A stretch of DNA of 43,944 bases from Golubevia sp. BC0850 (Eukaryota > Basidiomycota > Exobasidiomycetes > Golubeviales > Golubeviaceae), in assembly GCA_012976225.1 (NCBI GenBank), contig JAAVVG010000053.1:1-43944 (forward strand). The letters run 5' to 3'. Of this stretch, positions 31,148 through 42,710 are shown piece after piece; position 1 is the first letter of the stretch, and every line of letters starts with the position of its first letter. The notes beneath the pieces are model-generated. The model had not been told where the DNA came from. It did no database searches and worked only from the letters and a program-made list of their open reading frames with translations. The position numbers and the translations under genes were made by a program.

Positions 31148-32959
31148 TCAAAGTTTGTCATAGGAAGGCAGCTGAACCAAACCAAAACAAAAAAGGAAAA
31201 AAGATGTCGACACAACTCACCATTTCTTTCTCTCCTCCTTGTCCATCATGAGAGATCCACCTATCAACTTTCCATCCAAGATTACTATTCCAAAGATCCT
31301 TTTTAATCGCACTAGAGCCTTTGGAAGTTTGTGATTTCCAATAACCTTTGAAATTCGAAGAATGAGTCACAGTGACACTTCCCAACATCGAAGACGCATG
31401 ACTAAACAATCTAACTCTGGGAGATTGGTCTTGATACTTCAGATTAACAGCACCTATTTTAGATACTGCATTGACGGAGACCTCCGAACTCAAACTCGAA
31501 GTAGACGATGAATTGGTCACGTAGAGAGCGGCTTCTATTCCACCAATATCAGCATTCAGATTCAGGACATTGCTGGAGGAATAAACCCCTTCTATCTTAC
31601 CATTCAGAGATTTTGCTGTGATTTTTGGACTTATTAAAGGAGACAAGAAGGAGATACCTCCATTGGCTGTAAAGGTAGAACTGGTATTCGCAGAGACTGG
31701 TTCCAAGAAAACGAGATTCCCATTTGTGGCTTCCATTGAGATTCTATCGGCTTCTATATGAGAACTAGACGAGATTGCTCCATTTGAAGTCTTGAGTGAT
31801 AGTTGAGATCGTATTCGAAGAGGCTACGAAAAGAAAGGCAACAAAGACCTCAGTCAAAGAAGAGCTTTGACACCGTCTTACTCGCGAAGTCTTTTCTTTA
31901 CTCACAGATTGAATGCTTATTTTACCTCTAGCAGTATTGACCTTCAACGAATCGAAAGGACTATCAAGCATTTTCAACTCAAAATCCGAACTTTCAACTT
32001 GAATTTCAACCTTTCCCAATTTCTCTTTCTCACTCAAGACTTTAGGATAGATAACCTCAACTACCAAATCCAGAAAATGAGGATCTTTAAACCATTTATT
32101 CCCACTACTTTGATAAAGACCGATACCTTCCTCTCTATTTGCTTCGTCATTTTCGTCTTGACTTCTAACCATTTTGGCCAAAGCAAGACTGCTCAGCATT
32201 GCTTCGTCGGTGAAAGTTGCTGTGATCTCTACGGAGACTGTTCCTGGACTTGGATAATCAGAGTCTTGACTTTGAGAATAAATCACCCTTCCATCGTATT
32301 GATTCCCCCCTTCAGAAATGAACATTGTGGTAGAATTGAGATTTAAAGAGATGGAAGTATTCGTTCTGAAAACTTGTTGACCAGTTTCTGAAGGCGGATA
32401 GTCTGGTGCTATAATGACTTTCGACCATTTAGGTCGATAGATTGGATGACCATCCTCTGAAGGAGGAGATGGAGCAGGCTGAGAAAAGAAGAAAAGAACT
32501 TTGGCATGAGTAGAGGTTAGAATGAGAGAGAAAGAGTGGAAAACTCACATGTAAATGACCTCTTTTAGAAACAAAAAAATGAGTGAACCTTACAAAAATG
32601 TAAGAAACTAAAGTCAAAAGGATCAACACGAAGAAAAACTTCTTGTAGAATCTTCGAGATCTCTTTTTCCGGATCTGGATTTGATCTTCTTCTGACTCTG
32701 AACGGGGAAGTAAAGGCGTTTGTTCTCCGTCAACTTGAGTGTGAGTGAAAGTTGTGCTATGTGAAGATCGATTCAAGTCAAAGTAAGATGGAGGAGGCTC
32801 GTATTCTATCCGAGCTCGTGTGTAATCGATAGAATGAACGTCTGGAGGTGAATGAGAATCTGAAGGCTGAAAATTTAACTGTAGTGGCTGAGGTTCTGCG
32901 GCGGTTGATGATGTTGAAGGATTGCTTTGTTGCGGATCTGTCTTTTGATCGAGAATCAT
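31148..32959 (-). CDS. Single-pass membrane protein with DUF4097-like beta-rich domain, four exons
   Basis: Exons are 32549-32959, 31882-32478, 31221-31823 and 31148-31171. All are in phase 0 with GT..AG introns of 70, 58 and 49 bp, giving 544 residues. Residues 1 to about 100 are disordered and cytosolic, with a PPPSY motif at 55-59 (the type bound by WW domains of Rsp5/Nedd4 ubiquitin ligases) and an acidic SESEED stretch. Basic RKKRSRRFYKK precedes one transmembrane helix (about 108-124). The rest is a large beta-rich region with repeated short strands (GKISIQS, HIEADRISMEATNGNLVF, SLNGKIEGVYSSSNVLNLNAD) resembling the DUF4097 adhesin-like beta-helix of fungal membrane proteins. It ends EMLPSYDKL. 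Type II topology puts the beta domain outside or in the vacuole lumen. The family's function is not established. Confidence 0.85.
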
Positions 32960-33177
32960 TGTTGAGAATTTGAAAAGAGAAGATTGAGAGGTTGAAAAGA
33001 AGAGATTATTATAGAAACCGAGATAATCCGGCTTTTGATTGACTTGGTTTTCAACCGAGCGCACCAGACGGACATTATTTGCATATTATCCAATTCTCTA
33101 TTCTCCACTCTCTTCGCTCTACTCACACAACTTTGTGGTCTTCTACATACTTGTAAAAATCAAAGACTGTTCTGAAT
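32960..33177. promoter_or_regulatory. Divergent intergenic promoter region, 218 bp
   Basis: Separates the membrane protein (minus) from the gene at 33178 (plus). CT-rich runs (CTCTATTCTCCACTCTCTTC near 33100) are the only obvious elements. The spacing suggests a shared bidirectional promoter. Confidence 0.5.
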
Positions 33178-34640
33178 ATGGGATCAAGAGCGACTGATAT
33201 AGATAAATTCAATGATTACAACCACAATCAGCAGCAACAGCAACGATCCCGACACTTCCATCAGCAGCGTGCCCCACATCATCACCATCAGATCAATAAT
33301 CCAGAAACAATTACAGTTCATTGCGAACATCATCCCGACATTACTGACTCAGAAGAAATAGGGATTGAATCTGATCCTCACTCAACTATAAAGGTAGGTT
33401 CTACTCTCAGAGGTCCCGATCCTTTCAAGCATACGGCAAAGACGATCCTGGAAGTTGGATCAATGCACCAAATCGTCTAGCTTGTGAATGTAGACTACTT
33501 TTGGAAGGACTTTCTATTGATTCGGAATGTATTTCACCAAACGAGTTGCTTTGTGATCTGGCAATAAAGACAGAGCTCGGTTTTGGATTAGATTCTCCCA
33601 CAATACTAACGCCAATTCAAGCGGGTCTTCTGGGAAGGAAACCCTCTCCCTACATGATGCAGTTCTTTTTAGATTGGACCCAGACGGATGTGAGTAATGC
33701 TCAATCACTGGACTACCGCGCTGAATCGAGGATATCATTGGGCACTGCAGATCTGGCAACCTCTTAAGAAGAGGCCACCCTTGTTGGTCTATACAATTCT
33801 GCTGCTGGCTGTCTTTTGTTAGAGCCGAGACAACGACTTCGATTCGTGTTCTCTTCAATCGAGATTCATATCCTCTTCAGAGCCTATCTTGATTTCGTTT
33901 CTCGTGCCAAGGGAATGCCACCTCTCATCTCTCATCTCTTTTCGTTTCTATTCTTCTCTTCGCTCTTCCTTCCATTCCGAGATCCAGCTCCATAACCTGT
34001 TACACTTTCCAGTACTTCATCTCGCCCCTTCACTGGATCTCTGATTACATCTCGATCTTTAAGTACTGCCATGCAAGCTGGAGTAGCTGGTGATGCAATT
34101 TCAAAGCCTTCTGCTTTCAACAGGACCACGGCAAAGATTCAGAGATACGAGAATTAAATCTGGGGTCCGCATGCCAAGGTTTGCTCCAGTCTCAAAAGGC
34201 AAGGATGCCGTTAGAGCTGTGCAGCGGCTGGCTAAGCTCACTCCCGGAGAAGGTGGTCCAGGTGGAGTCTACCCTGCACGATTCAAGAGTGCTATAATCA
34301 GTGCAATCCAAAGCAGAAAATATCTAGAACTAAGTCGGGCTCACAGAAAGTGAGTCTTATCGAGATTGGTCCTCTTTTACAATTTCTACTTCTAACAGAT
34401 CCTATTCATCGCTTGAGTCTGATTGTTCTTTTCTCTTTCTACATTGCTCATTTCGAACCTTCTATTAACACAACCATTTCCGATTTACAGGAGGCGCTGG
34501 TGCTGGTCAAATCGCAACTAAACGAAGGCCAAAGTCGAGGTCCAGCTGATCATCTTCCTTCCAGTCCCGGCGTATACATTCAGCCACCTCATCAAGAATC
34601 CAGAAACAGTCCTTTTTCTCATCTAGACCTCAATCAATAA
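33178..34640 (+). CDS. Unrecognised multi-exon gene with Gln/His-rich N terminus
   Basis: ATG 33178 starts a Gln/His-rich disordered segment (NHNQQQQQRSRHFHQQRAPHH). The next coding-like block reads YGKDDPGSWINAPNRLACEC through LLCDLAIKTELGF to MMQFFLDWTQTD at about 33690. It ends at a good GTGAGT donor whose CTGCAG acceptor gives IWQPLKKRPPLLVYTILLLA and a TAG at 33820. Further blocks could be 3' exons: LRFVFSSIEIHILFRAYLDF at about 33840 and RFAPVSKGKDAVRAVQRLAK with KSAIISAIQSRKYLELSRAH at 34170-34350, the latter ending at a GTGAGT donor. I cannot join the first and second blocks with an intron of normal size (the only GT..AG pair is 17 bp). It may be two genes, one intron-rich gene or a decaying one. 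Confidence 0.4.
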
Positions 34641-35020
34641 GATTATGTAGAATATGAAGAAACAGCAGATACTCGTCAACTTTGACTTTGTCTCTTGTAC
34701 CCGTTCTCGCAACTCGGTTCAATGGAGGAGGAGTTATCTTTCCTTTTTGATTTTCCTGCTCTCTATGGTTTTCTCTGCTCTCTTTACAATCTGAGGAAGT
34801 TGAGCTCTATTTCTCTCTCTAGAATCTGCTGCTGCTTGAGGAGCCTCATCACAAAAGCCAGACAGACATCCCACCCTCAAAATGATTGCTCGGTTGAGGA
34901 AAAAAGAAGAAGTGTGACCGAACGAACTATGGCGGCAAGAGGGAAAAAGCGAAACTGTGTGCCAGTGTTGATTTAGAGATGTAGACCCTTCCCCCTGGAC
35001 CAAGCAAAACGTTGTTGCTT
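34641..35020. other. Convergent intergenic region
   Basis: Between the 3' ends of the 33178 gene (plus) and the MFS gene (minus). ORFs on both strands here read across the MFS 3' flank and show no domain. Confidence 0.4.
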
Positions 35021-37379
35021 TCAACTGGAAGAAATAACCAAGACAAACGCTAGGAAGTAGAGTAGAGCTGAGAGAAGAAATGGGGCCCCTGGCAAGATAG
35101 ATCCAAGAGAAGCTTTGTAAATCATGGTATGAGCTAGAGGTGCCCACATCGTGAAAAGGGCGTCGAGCTACGAACAATGATTGAACAAAGACACCAAAAG
35201 AGTACGTGTGCGTCAGATATTGTAGAGGCACGGAAAATTCCACCTTATTCACTACTTACAAAAGCTATGGCTCCCACGAAAGAATCAGCAGCGATTTGAG
35301 CGGTCGCGCCTACATCCAGACCTTTGCGATGCATATCAATGGCCGTAGCAACTCCTACAGAGTAAAAGGTTGAAGAAGTAGGGGCTCCAAACGACAACAA
35401 TGCACCACCCAAAACAGTGGTTACATGAGAAAAGCATTGCCCGCCAACAACGGCAATCAACCAGCCAACAAGATCAAAGAAGATGGAGATCTTTAGCAGC
35501 TTGAAATCTATTCTCGATCTCCACAAAATCATATCTCGTCTTAATTCAGAGACCATTCCACTCACTTGACGTAATCTGTACCGTTCCCTCTCATCTGGGT
35601 CACTTTGAGAAGCAGGGTCAACTTGATTTTGGTTAAAAAGATCATCTCCTGACAAAACTACTTCAATTTGATCTGCATCTATTTCTGGAGAGATTTTTCC
35701 TAGTATCTCCAGTTGGTCTTCGTTGAGAGAACGTAAAATTCGGGGTTTTGTGGTATGTCGAGTTAAGTAAACCAAAAGAGCCGGAGCTATGAGTAGCAGT
35801 ACAATAGTTCTTATAGTTCCAATCCACGAAATGAAGAGGTTTACTTGGCTTGTGCTCCACTGCAGAGAATAGCCTACAAAATAAAGTAGAGAATCGAGAC
35901 CTAAGGTTCCTGCTCCAGCTAATTGTGCCACTACTGCAAGTCTTAGAAGACGCCAGTCTCGAGAGCTAACGTCGCCTGGCAATGATCTGGGGGTCAAAAT
36001 TGAGAGAACTGAAACCCTGAAAAATTGTTTCCATTTGCTCCTGCTGGAAACGCTTCCTGAGATGAAAGTGTAGAGACAAGAGCAAAGAAGAGAGATCAAA
36101 AGATGGGCCTACGCTGGTAAGAATCACAACGGAACTGACCTTGCTGAACAGTAACTACTTCTTCGGCGACATTCAATCTTGCGCTTTCTGGAATACAGAG
36201 CAATGTCCAGAAAATGCCAACAATGGCAACAAACATCGCCACGATGAAAGGCATGACGTTTATTTCACCACCTTGCTTACGTAGACTGAACGTTGGCGAC
36301 CATTGAACAGTCTTGTCCGCTGATTCCCGGTGGTATTGATCCTCTTTGGCCGAATAGTCGACTTCGCGAAGATGCAACTGGGTATCTAGAATGGATGGGA
36401 GAAGCTGACAAAGAGCAGATACAAAGACTGGGGCGATCGACAAGCCGCTCAGATAGCTGATGCTCAGCCACTGCGGGTACAGAAGAAGAGGTAGAGAAGA
36501 AAATTAAAGAAAATTTTTGAGCCTTCTCTGTCTCACTAACAGAAAAGGTGCACAAGAACGCAAAGTGGACACTCACATTCAGGTTTCTCGTTCTTTCATT
36601 TGCGCTTGATTGATCGTTCAAGAGAACTCTACAGCTTAGAAGTGGTAAATCATCTAGACCCAGCAGGTTAAGAAGTGTAAGACCAATTATCAGAGCTACA
36701 ACGACTTTTTCCGAATTGATGACCGGCGGCAAATCTGGTGATAAAGAAAGATAACCAGCTGATATTGTGATGAATGGGACATTTGTTAACGCGGTACCGA
36801 GAACTCCAGCCAACAGAACTTTCTTTCTACCTCTTGATAGTAAAGGGGTGGAAAATAAGAGGCTGAGGGCAGAAGCTGCCGCAGAGAGAAGCGTCACCAC
36901 CAGCTTGATGCTCGACATCCTTGCTTCTATTGCCGGAAGAGAACATAGCTTGTGGGATTCCGGAGCGCGGTTACTCATGTGTGCTGAACAGAGCTCTGGA
37001 TGTTGTTTGAGAGCAGACGATGATCCTGTATAACTCTAGTTTCGGTCCAATGGCGCCGTATTTAGCAACAGACCAGCTTTGGAAGAGTCAGATCGCCGGT
37101 AGTGGAGAAAAGGTGAGAAATGAGCAAGCATTTGGGAAAAGACATCCAGGAAAAGCATCTTCGTTGCCGCCGTGCCAACAAAGCACTAAGGAACACTCAC
37201 AGAAAAGCTGAAACTAGAACTCTCAAGATAGGCCATTCTTGTCTTAGCCATTGTGTGATATCAATACTTCCACGGAACGAATTCAAGCTGATTGAAGGAT
37301 ATAGATGCTCCTCCTGCTCTTGATAATCCTCCTGCCCTTGACGATCTGGAAGCAGTAGAAGTCTTTCACTGTCGTTCAT
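35021..37379 (-). CDS. Major facilitator superfamily transporter, five exons, one frame break
   Basis: Exons are 37201-37379, 36577-37076, 36140-36470, 35260-36056 and 35021-35167, with introns of 83-124 bp, about 650 residues. The N terminus (MNDSERLLLLPDRQGQED) is cytosolic. SRGRKKVLLAG after the third hydrophobic segment is the MFS loop 2-3 signature. A CxLPAIEA segment before it, LCIPESARLN after the sixth helix, and a long charged central loop (SPEIDADQIEVVLSGDD) match the tetracycline-resistance-like/HCP1-like fungal branch. The last exon ends LLSALLYFLAFVLVISSS. Splicing keeps frame everywhere except inside exon 2. There the frame of WSVAKYGAIGPKLELYRIIV and the frame beginning MSNRAPESHKLCSLPA differ by one extra base at about 36980-37030. 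That is either a frameshift, a sequence error or an unseen tiny intron. Substrate unknown. Confidence 0.85.
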
Positions 37380-37656
37380 GTTTTGAATGTTTTGAAAGCA
37401 ATGAACGACAAAAGAGGGAGTAGCTGTTGTGTCGTGAATGCGATAGGAGAAGATCATGTTTGGCTCCTCAAAGGTTCACGAGGTCACGACTATCGCTGTC
37501 ATTCGGTTTTCTTTGGGTACCAAAATGGCGCAATTGTCGGAAGAATCGACCGCAGATCTGGTTTGGTGTGGAGGAAAGCGGGGTACAGCGGGAGTTTCGC
37601 TCGCCTTTGATGCGCAACCACGAGGTATGTGGAGAGAAAAACGCTATAAGCCACCG

Positions 37657-37663
37657 TATAAAA
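37657..37663 (+). promoter_or_regulatory. TATA box upstream of the 37733 ORF
   Basis: TATAAAA, with a weaker CTATAAG 12 bp upstream. It is 76 bp before the ATG, leaving a leader of about 40-50 nt. Confidence 0.5.
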
Positions 37664-37732
37664 CAACCACTGCGCCTTACAAAATCCCTTCTGTATCTTC
37701 CTTGTCGCAGTTTTTCAGCACTCCACTGTGAC

Positions 37733-38197
37733 ATGACGTTGAACGCTGACACCCACGCTCCCTTCTTTCTCGTGTCCCATTTTGACTCAGAGATGATCAG
37801 CCAAGTGAAAGCATTGTCAGCAACATTGGAGGATGTAGTGCCGATATGTTTCCACCAACTCACCCCATCCTTGGACATCAAAGACGTCCAAACGATTCGC
37901 CAAGTGATGCTGCGGTTACATCAAGGAGAATTCGTGGAAACAATAGGATTCTCAGCAAGCACAGCTGTCTTTGTGGAGCCAGGTTCAGTGCACTCTCGAA
38001 AGGTCCTCGTGGCGGATCTTACCTTCGGCGAAGATGGTCATTACCTGACCATCTTCTTGTGTCCCTTATCGGAAGCTGCAACTTGGTGCGTTGCTTCAAG
38101 CTTAAAGCCAGGGATTCTGTTTGAGTCTGTTGGCGACCCAGACACGCTTATTCTTCACAGAGATGCTGTTCTGTTCAAACATGCTTTTCAAGCATGA
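37733..38197 (+). CDS. Unrecognised 154-residue soluble protein
   Basis: A single exon from ATG 37733 (MTLNADTHAPFFLVSHFDSE) to TGA. The composition is that of a folded alpha/beta protein, with well-spaced hydrophobics: VEPGSVHSRKVLVADLTFG, HYLTIFLCPLSEAATW and LILHRDAVLFKHAFQA. No signal peptide, membrane helix or known catalytic motif was seen. The frame is open further upstream to 37427, but the TATA at 37657 argues for the ATG at 37733. It lies 353 bp from the divergent MFS start, so the two may share control sequences. It could be an orphan gene or the 3' exon of a longer one. Confidence 0.55.
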   Translation: MTLNADTHAPFFLVSHFDSEMISQVKALSATLEDVVPICFHQLTPSLDIKDVQTIRQVMLRLHQGEFVETIGFSASTAVFVEPGSVHSRKVLVADLTFGEDGHYLTIFLCPLSEAATWCVASSLKPGILFESVGDPDTLILHRDAVLFKHAFQA

Positions 38198-41100
38198 AGC
38201 AAAAGCAGAGACTCTAAGATGAAGTTAGAAGGGTGAGTTTCTTAAGAGGAAAGTGGCAAATTTCAAAAGGATTAGTGGGTTGACTTCTGTGGAGAAACAC
38301 TCTTTGTGAAAAGTGTTTGCAAAATGGGTAGCTTACTGGTGAACAGTATAAAAGTTTCAGGATCGTGGTTCATTGGATCATTGGTGAGGCAGAACCGTCC
38401 TTTATTCCACTTGGATGTTTTTCTTGCCTTCTCCTTTAGCTCTGTGCTCCGCTACCCCCTATTTTTTTTCCTTGCTTTTTCTCGTTCTAGTAGGCGAACA
38501 TTTTGCTTGGAGGACAACCTTCGGTAATAGGATGTGAAAAGTGCTTTGTGATTCTCCGTATTTGATGACTCTCGCTGAACAAACTGGAAGGCTTCCTTGG
38601 ATGTCCACACCTGCTCCATATTCCGGTCCAGCAATCGCTCACGACTGCGCGAAGTCAATCATTCATTTTTCTCGAAGCCTCGCTCTTGCTTCTTTTGTTC
38701 TCTGTCTCAACTCTCTGTCTCGATCGATAAGGAGAAACTCCTTCCATCTTCGAATTTGGTCTGTTCCAGAAGGACACTTTGAACTCAATTTGAAGCTCAA
38801 GCTTTATATCTGCAGCATCAAGCTTTCACTTGTTGGCATCTTTCACGGGAGCCGATTGGTTAAATACTCTTGCCCACCACTTTTTAATGAATTTCTCTCT
38901 CTGGGAGATCCATCAGGTCTATGAGACTCCGTAGCTGGTGGGGATGGGCTGTAGACCTCGACAATAGCAGAGCACCGGCACTTTTTGGTTCCAGAAAGTC
39001 AAGGAGCATTCGACACCTATTCAATCTTTCATTGTTGCTTCTCCTAATTCATGCGCGTCAGACGTAATCATGCCCCACTTATCTGGAGCCATTCTGTATT
39101 GACTTAAGCTAGGCTAGGTAACCCTCAATGTGGTTTGACAACTGTGTTCAGATTTCATGGCAAGCCAAGGAGAAGATTTTTTCAGTCGTCTTTTCTCCAC
39201 CTAGCCGAGGCAATGGTCAATGCCTGAGAAGCTTCTTCTCAAAGTCAACAGAAATCTCGATTACAGCTCGAGTGCTGTTCCTACCAAAAGGCTTGAGTGG
39301 TATCCCATTACGCCAAAAGCTTATTTTTTCTCACAGGTTTATTCTGTCGTCAGATGTCTCTTGTCAAACTTTGCGGTGCAATTGATTTGGTTTCAAATTA
39401 ACCCCTTCCTCAATCTTCTCGAAACAGGATTGGTTCAAAACTAGATATAAAGATCTCACAAGTGGAAAAGAAGTTGAATGTATGCTCACTTTGATCTCAC
39501 TCAGCACCTCTACTCCAGACTGGCATTTCAAAGCAACGGTCTATCAAAGCATCAACCAGAGTGGGTAGCCATGAGGTTTTTTATCATTGGCTTTGACTCC
39601 ATCAACTTCAACTGCAAACTCGATGGGACTTACAGCGATGAGGTTGCCATACGTAAGAGATCTTCTGCCAGCTATCAACCCAGCAACAGACAGAAATCCA
39701 ACCTCTCATCAGTCATTTTCTAAATTCGATCATGGTCATCATAACACTAACTATAGTCGAAAGTTAGTCCCGTGCGAAAAAACAAACACCATGAGCCAGA
39801 GGCCTCCAAGCTCAGATGATTCAGGTAGAATGGGTTTGGATGATCGTCCAGGTCGACGATCAAAGCTGATAGAAGAGTTTCTTGGCCCTCGGAATGAATC
39901 AGTAGAAAACTAGAAAAAACCTCAAAGGTTGTTTGGATGATTTGCGAGTCCCCAGATTTCATCTAGAGGAAGGTAACAGCTGAACCTGACAAAATTGATT
40001 GCTCTCTCCATTTCCTTGACTTTTTGAAGTTTGGCCTCCGAATTGGCTGAAGAGCTTTGTCAAAACAATTTCTGAAAAAAAGAATAGCTCGGTATTTACT
40101 GCCAAGCTCTAAGAGCTAGAAAATGGACACATCAGGATGTCAAATTCAAGTCTAATCTGGAAGAGATGTTTCTTACATTGAGAAGATGGTTGGTGGATTT
40201 CTAGAACATTTGAATGATTTTGGTTGCAAATTCATCTCACAGAAGACTGGGCCAATCTGATTTCGAGAGATTGAAGAGCTTGTGGCTATCGGGCCTGCTG
40301 TCTGGCAATCTTGTCCTCTCATCAGGATTAGAGGATAGAAAAGGTGCTTCCGAGTGCTCCTCCCTATCAGCGTGGAGATAGTAGTATTTGAGAATTAGAA
40401 TGAAATCATAGAGAGTGAGATAGCAGATAGACCTCTGTTTGGTTTTGTTATGGTAAGAAGGGGGCAGGACAAGGGTCAAAGTCAGCCTTTTCCCGTTCAG
40501 AAAACGATAGTGGAAGGGAAACTCAAGTTTCTCATCTTCAAACTAGACCAGATTCTATCTGGATCACCAGTGACAGCGTCCCAATCGTTGTTCAATTCGG
40601 AATCGATGCATACTTGGAGCAAGGATAGAACTTCACCGAGGAAATCCAACGGGTCATCTTCGATCCTGATTCAGAGGCTTTCTTTCCCATGTAATTCGCA
40701 CATACACGCGGCTGAGAGAAATAGGCCAAAGTATATAGGAGATCTCATACCAAAATCAGATGCGATTCCTAAGTCCTTCGAGTGAGGTGATTTTCGCCAG
40801 ATTCCCTTGCCTATATCCGATCTTTATCTGCTCTTGCCCGCATCGAACGTACTCTGGCCCTTAGCTGATCACACAGTACTCACGATGTATTTCGTAATAA
40901 ATGACTCCTGACTTAACATAAGCCGTCCACAAGCCAAGTCGATTGAGTGAAGTTTCTTCGGCAGAAGAACACATCCAGCAATCATAAAACACTTGGCCTG
41001 TTAATTTAACTCTAACTGGTAAACTAGTTTTCTGGCCACTTGATTTGAGTAGTTATGAACAGAGCATGTAAAGCGAAAGCTGCATCATTCTTTTTCTTAC

Positions 41101-42306
41101 TGCATTCTCACCGCCGTTCTACCTTTTTCGGTATTGCTGCCTAATTCTATGAGATACAATGAGTGGTAGGCTGAAAGTCGGATAACAAACAAAAGTTACC
41201 CAGGAGAGTGGAGGATCTCCTGTGAGGTTGAAGATTGCTGAGAAGAGCGGAAGACCGTTCTTGTTGTCTTTCTTCTGTACCTTCGGCGTTCACCAAACTA
41301 GCGCTCGAGAGGATGGATCCAGCGTATCCAGCGTACCCGTAATTCCATCTGTTATTTCAAAATCAACCAACCTGATGACTAAAGATCCTGGAGTCGAAGT
41401 CTTTTTCATATGCTATTTTGCGCCTGGTATTAATGAATTGCTAGACATGACCTGAAGATGGGCGAGACATACTTTTGATGAGTACTTTTTTCTCTAGATG
41501 GAAGATGTCACTGCTGATGGCTGGCTGTACACGACGCCATAGTCAAGCTCACCATAAAGAAGTCAGTGAACACGCGATATCAGTGCCCTGCACAGCTACT
41601 TGAATGGAATGAACTCCACTCTCACTCACCCTCTTTTGCTTCTTCAAACTGAGTTTCACGAACCAAATCTTCGCGAGTCTTTCTTTAGAACGAGTCATGA
41701 TTTTATGGCTGTCATCAAGATAAGGGTTGACCCTGAGAACGTGCTCACAGACGTTGATTGGAATTCTAGCAACTGCCTTTGCGTTTGTCAGGAGCTACAT
41801 TCGGGGCTCTCACAGCCCCGTTTCTGTATCGTCTTTCCTCTCTCAATGGACATCCAAATTTCTCTAAAAAATTCTCTCTAATCAACTTTTTACCACACTT
41901 GCTCTCTGGCTTCCCACTTCTTTCCCCTTTTTTCTTACTTTAGCTCCTGTACTCGTTCTACAGTCGATATCCTTTTATCTTCTCTATACCAATTTGATGC
42001 TTTAGGAATTCAATCTCAACCTGGAGTCTCGGAACGTAGTTCACTCAGCCAAGGCCGGAAGACGAAGAAGCGATAGCTCACACTCTTAGATGAGTGAGGA
42101 GAGCTAATCAACTGCAGACAAAGACAAGACTTGGGAAGCAAAAGAATCGTATTGACGTCTTGCAAAAAGCGAACGATTCAAATCTCGAAATCCGCAGGTG
42201 GCTTCAAGATTCAGAATAACACATAACACAAAACCTACATTGGCGACAGCTTCTTCGTTGCAGACTAATCAATGATTCAACAAGCAAATGACAAGTACAA
42301 AGGTTG
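38198..42306. other. Gene-poor region, no supported gene
   Basis: Several ORFs of 60-127 codons (e.g. 38541-38924, 39587-39913, 40450-40785, 41222-41455, 41600-41881, all plus) overlap in different frames and lack domains or splice logic. Part of 39100-40800 may be decayed mobile-element sequence, but no motif is clear enough to name. I see no RNA gene. Confidence 0.45.
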
Positions 42307-42311
42307 CAAGC
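42307..42311. repeat. Target-site duplication, left (CAAGC)
   Basis: CAAGC directly abuts the TGTAACGGGG start of the solo LTR and is repeated exactly at its other end. Confidence 0.85.
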
Positions 42312-42705
42312 TGTAACGGGGTTAACTAGTAGAAGATAGGATAGGTAGAGTGCTAAGGAGGTAGACTTGAGACTTGACAAAGGCTGAGGGCAGTTGGGAA
42401 TCAGCGTTGGGAACTTGGTGGCAAAGGCTAAGGGTGGAGTGGCAAAGACTTGAGGTTGAGACTTGACTTAGGGGACTAAGGAACTTGAGCAGGTAGAAAG
42501 GACGTAGGAATTCAATATCAGATGAGGAACTATCTATGTACAATTGGGGAGTGCCTTATATATGTTTGAGAGTTAAGAACAAAGGGATTTAGGAACAAAG
42601 GTTGGAACAATGTAGCACAGGAACAGGGGCAAGGGAACAAGGGACAAAGAGACATGGGGACAAAAGGAAGAACAAAGGGGTCCTGGGTACCAAGGATCTG
42701 TGACA
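42312..42705. mobile_element. Solo LTR of an LTR retrotransposon, 394 bp
   Basis: Begins TGTAACGGGG and ends CTGTGACA, the TG..CA ends of LTRs with short inverted termini (TGTAAC/GTGACA). It is flanked by the perfect 5-bp target duplication CAAGC on both sides. A TATATA stretch lies inside at about 42553. No internal pol or gag is next to it, so it is a solo LTR left by recombination. The LTR itself looks whole. Its family is probably Ty3/gypsy or Ty1/copia and cannot be decided from the LTR alone. Confidence 0.85.
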
Positions 42706-42710
42706 CAAGC
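42706..42710. repeat. Target-site duplication, right (CAAGC)
   Basis: CAAGC immediately after ...GTGACA, identical to 42307-42311. Confidence 0.85.

Noticed and set aside
33375-33412. 17-bp GT..AG intron joining the first two blocks of the 33178 gene
   Set aside because: Far below the 49-148 bp range of introns supported elsewhere in the window.
39478-39723. Possible retroelement RNase H end (a phrase like QSNGLSKHQPEW)
   Set aside because: Too short and weak; no neighbouring motif of the family supports it.
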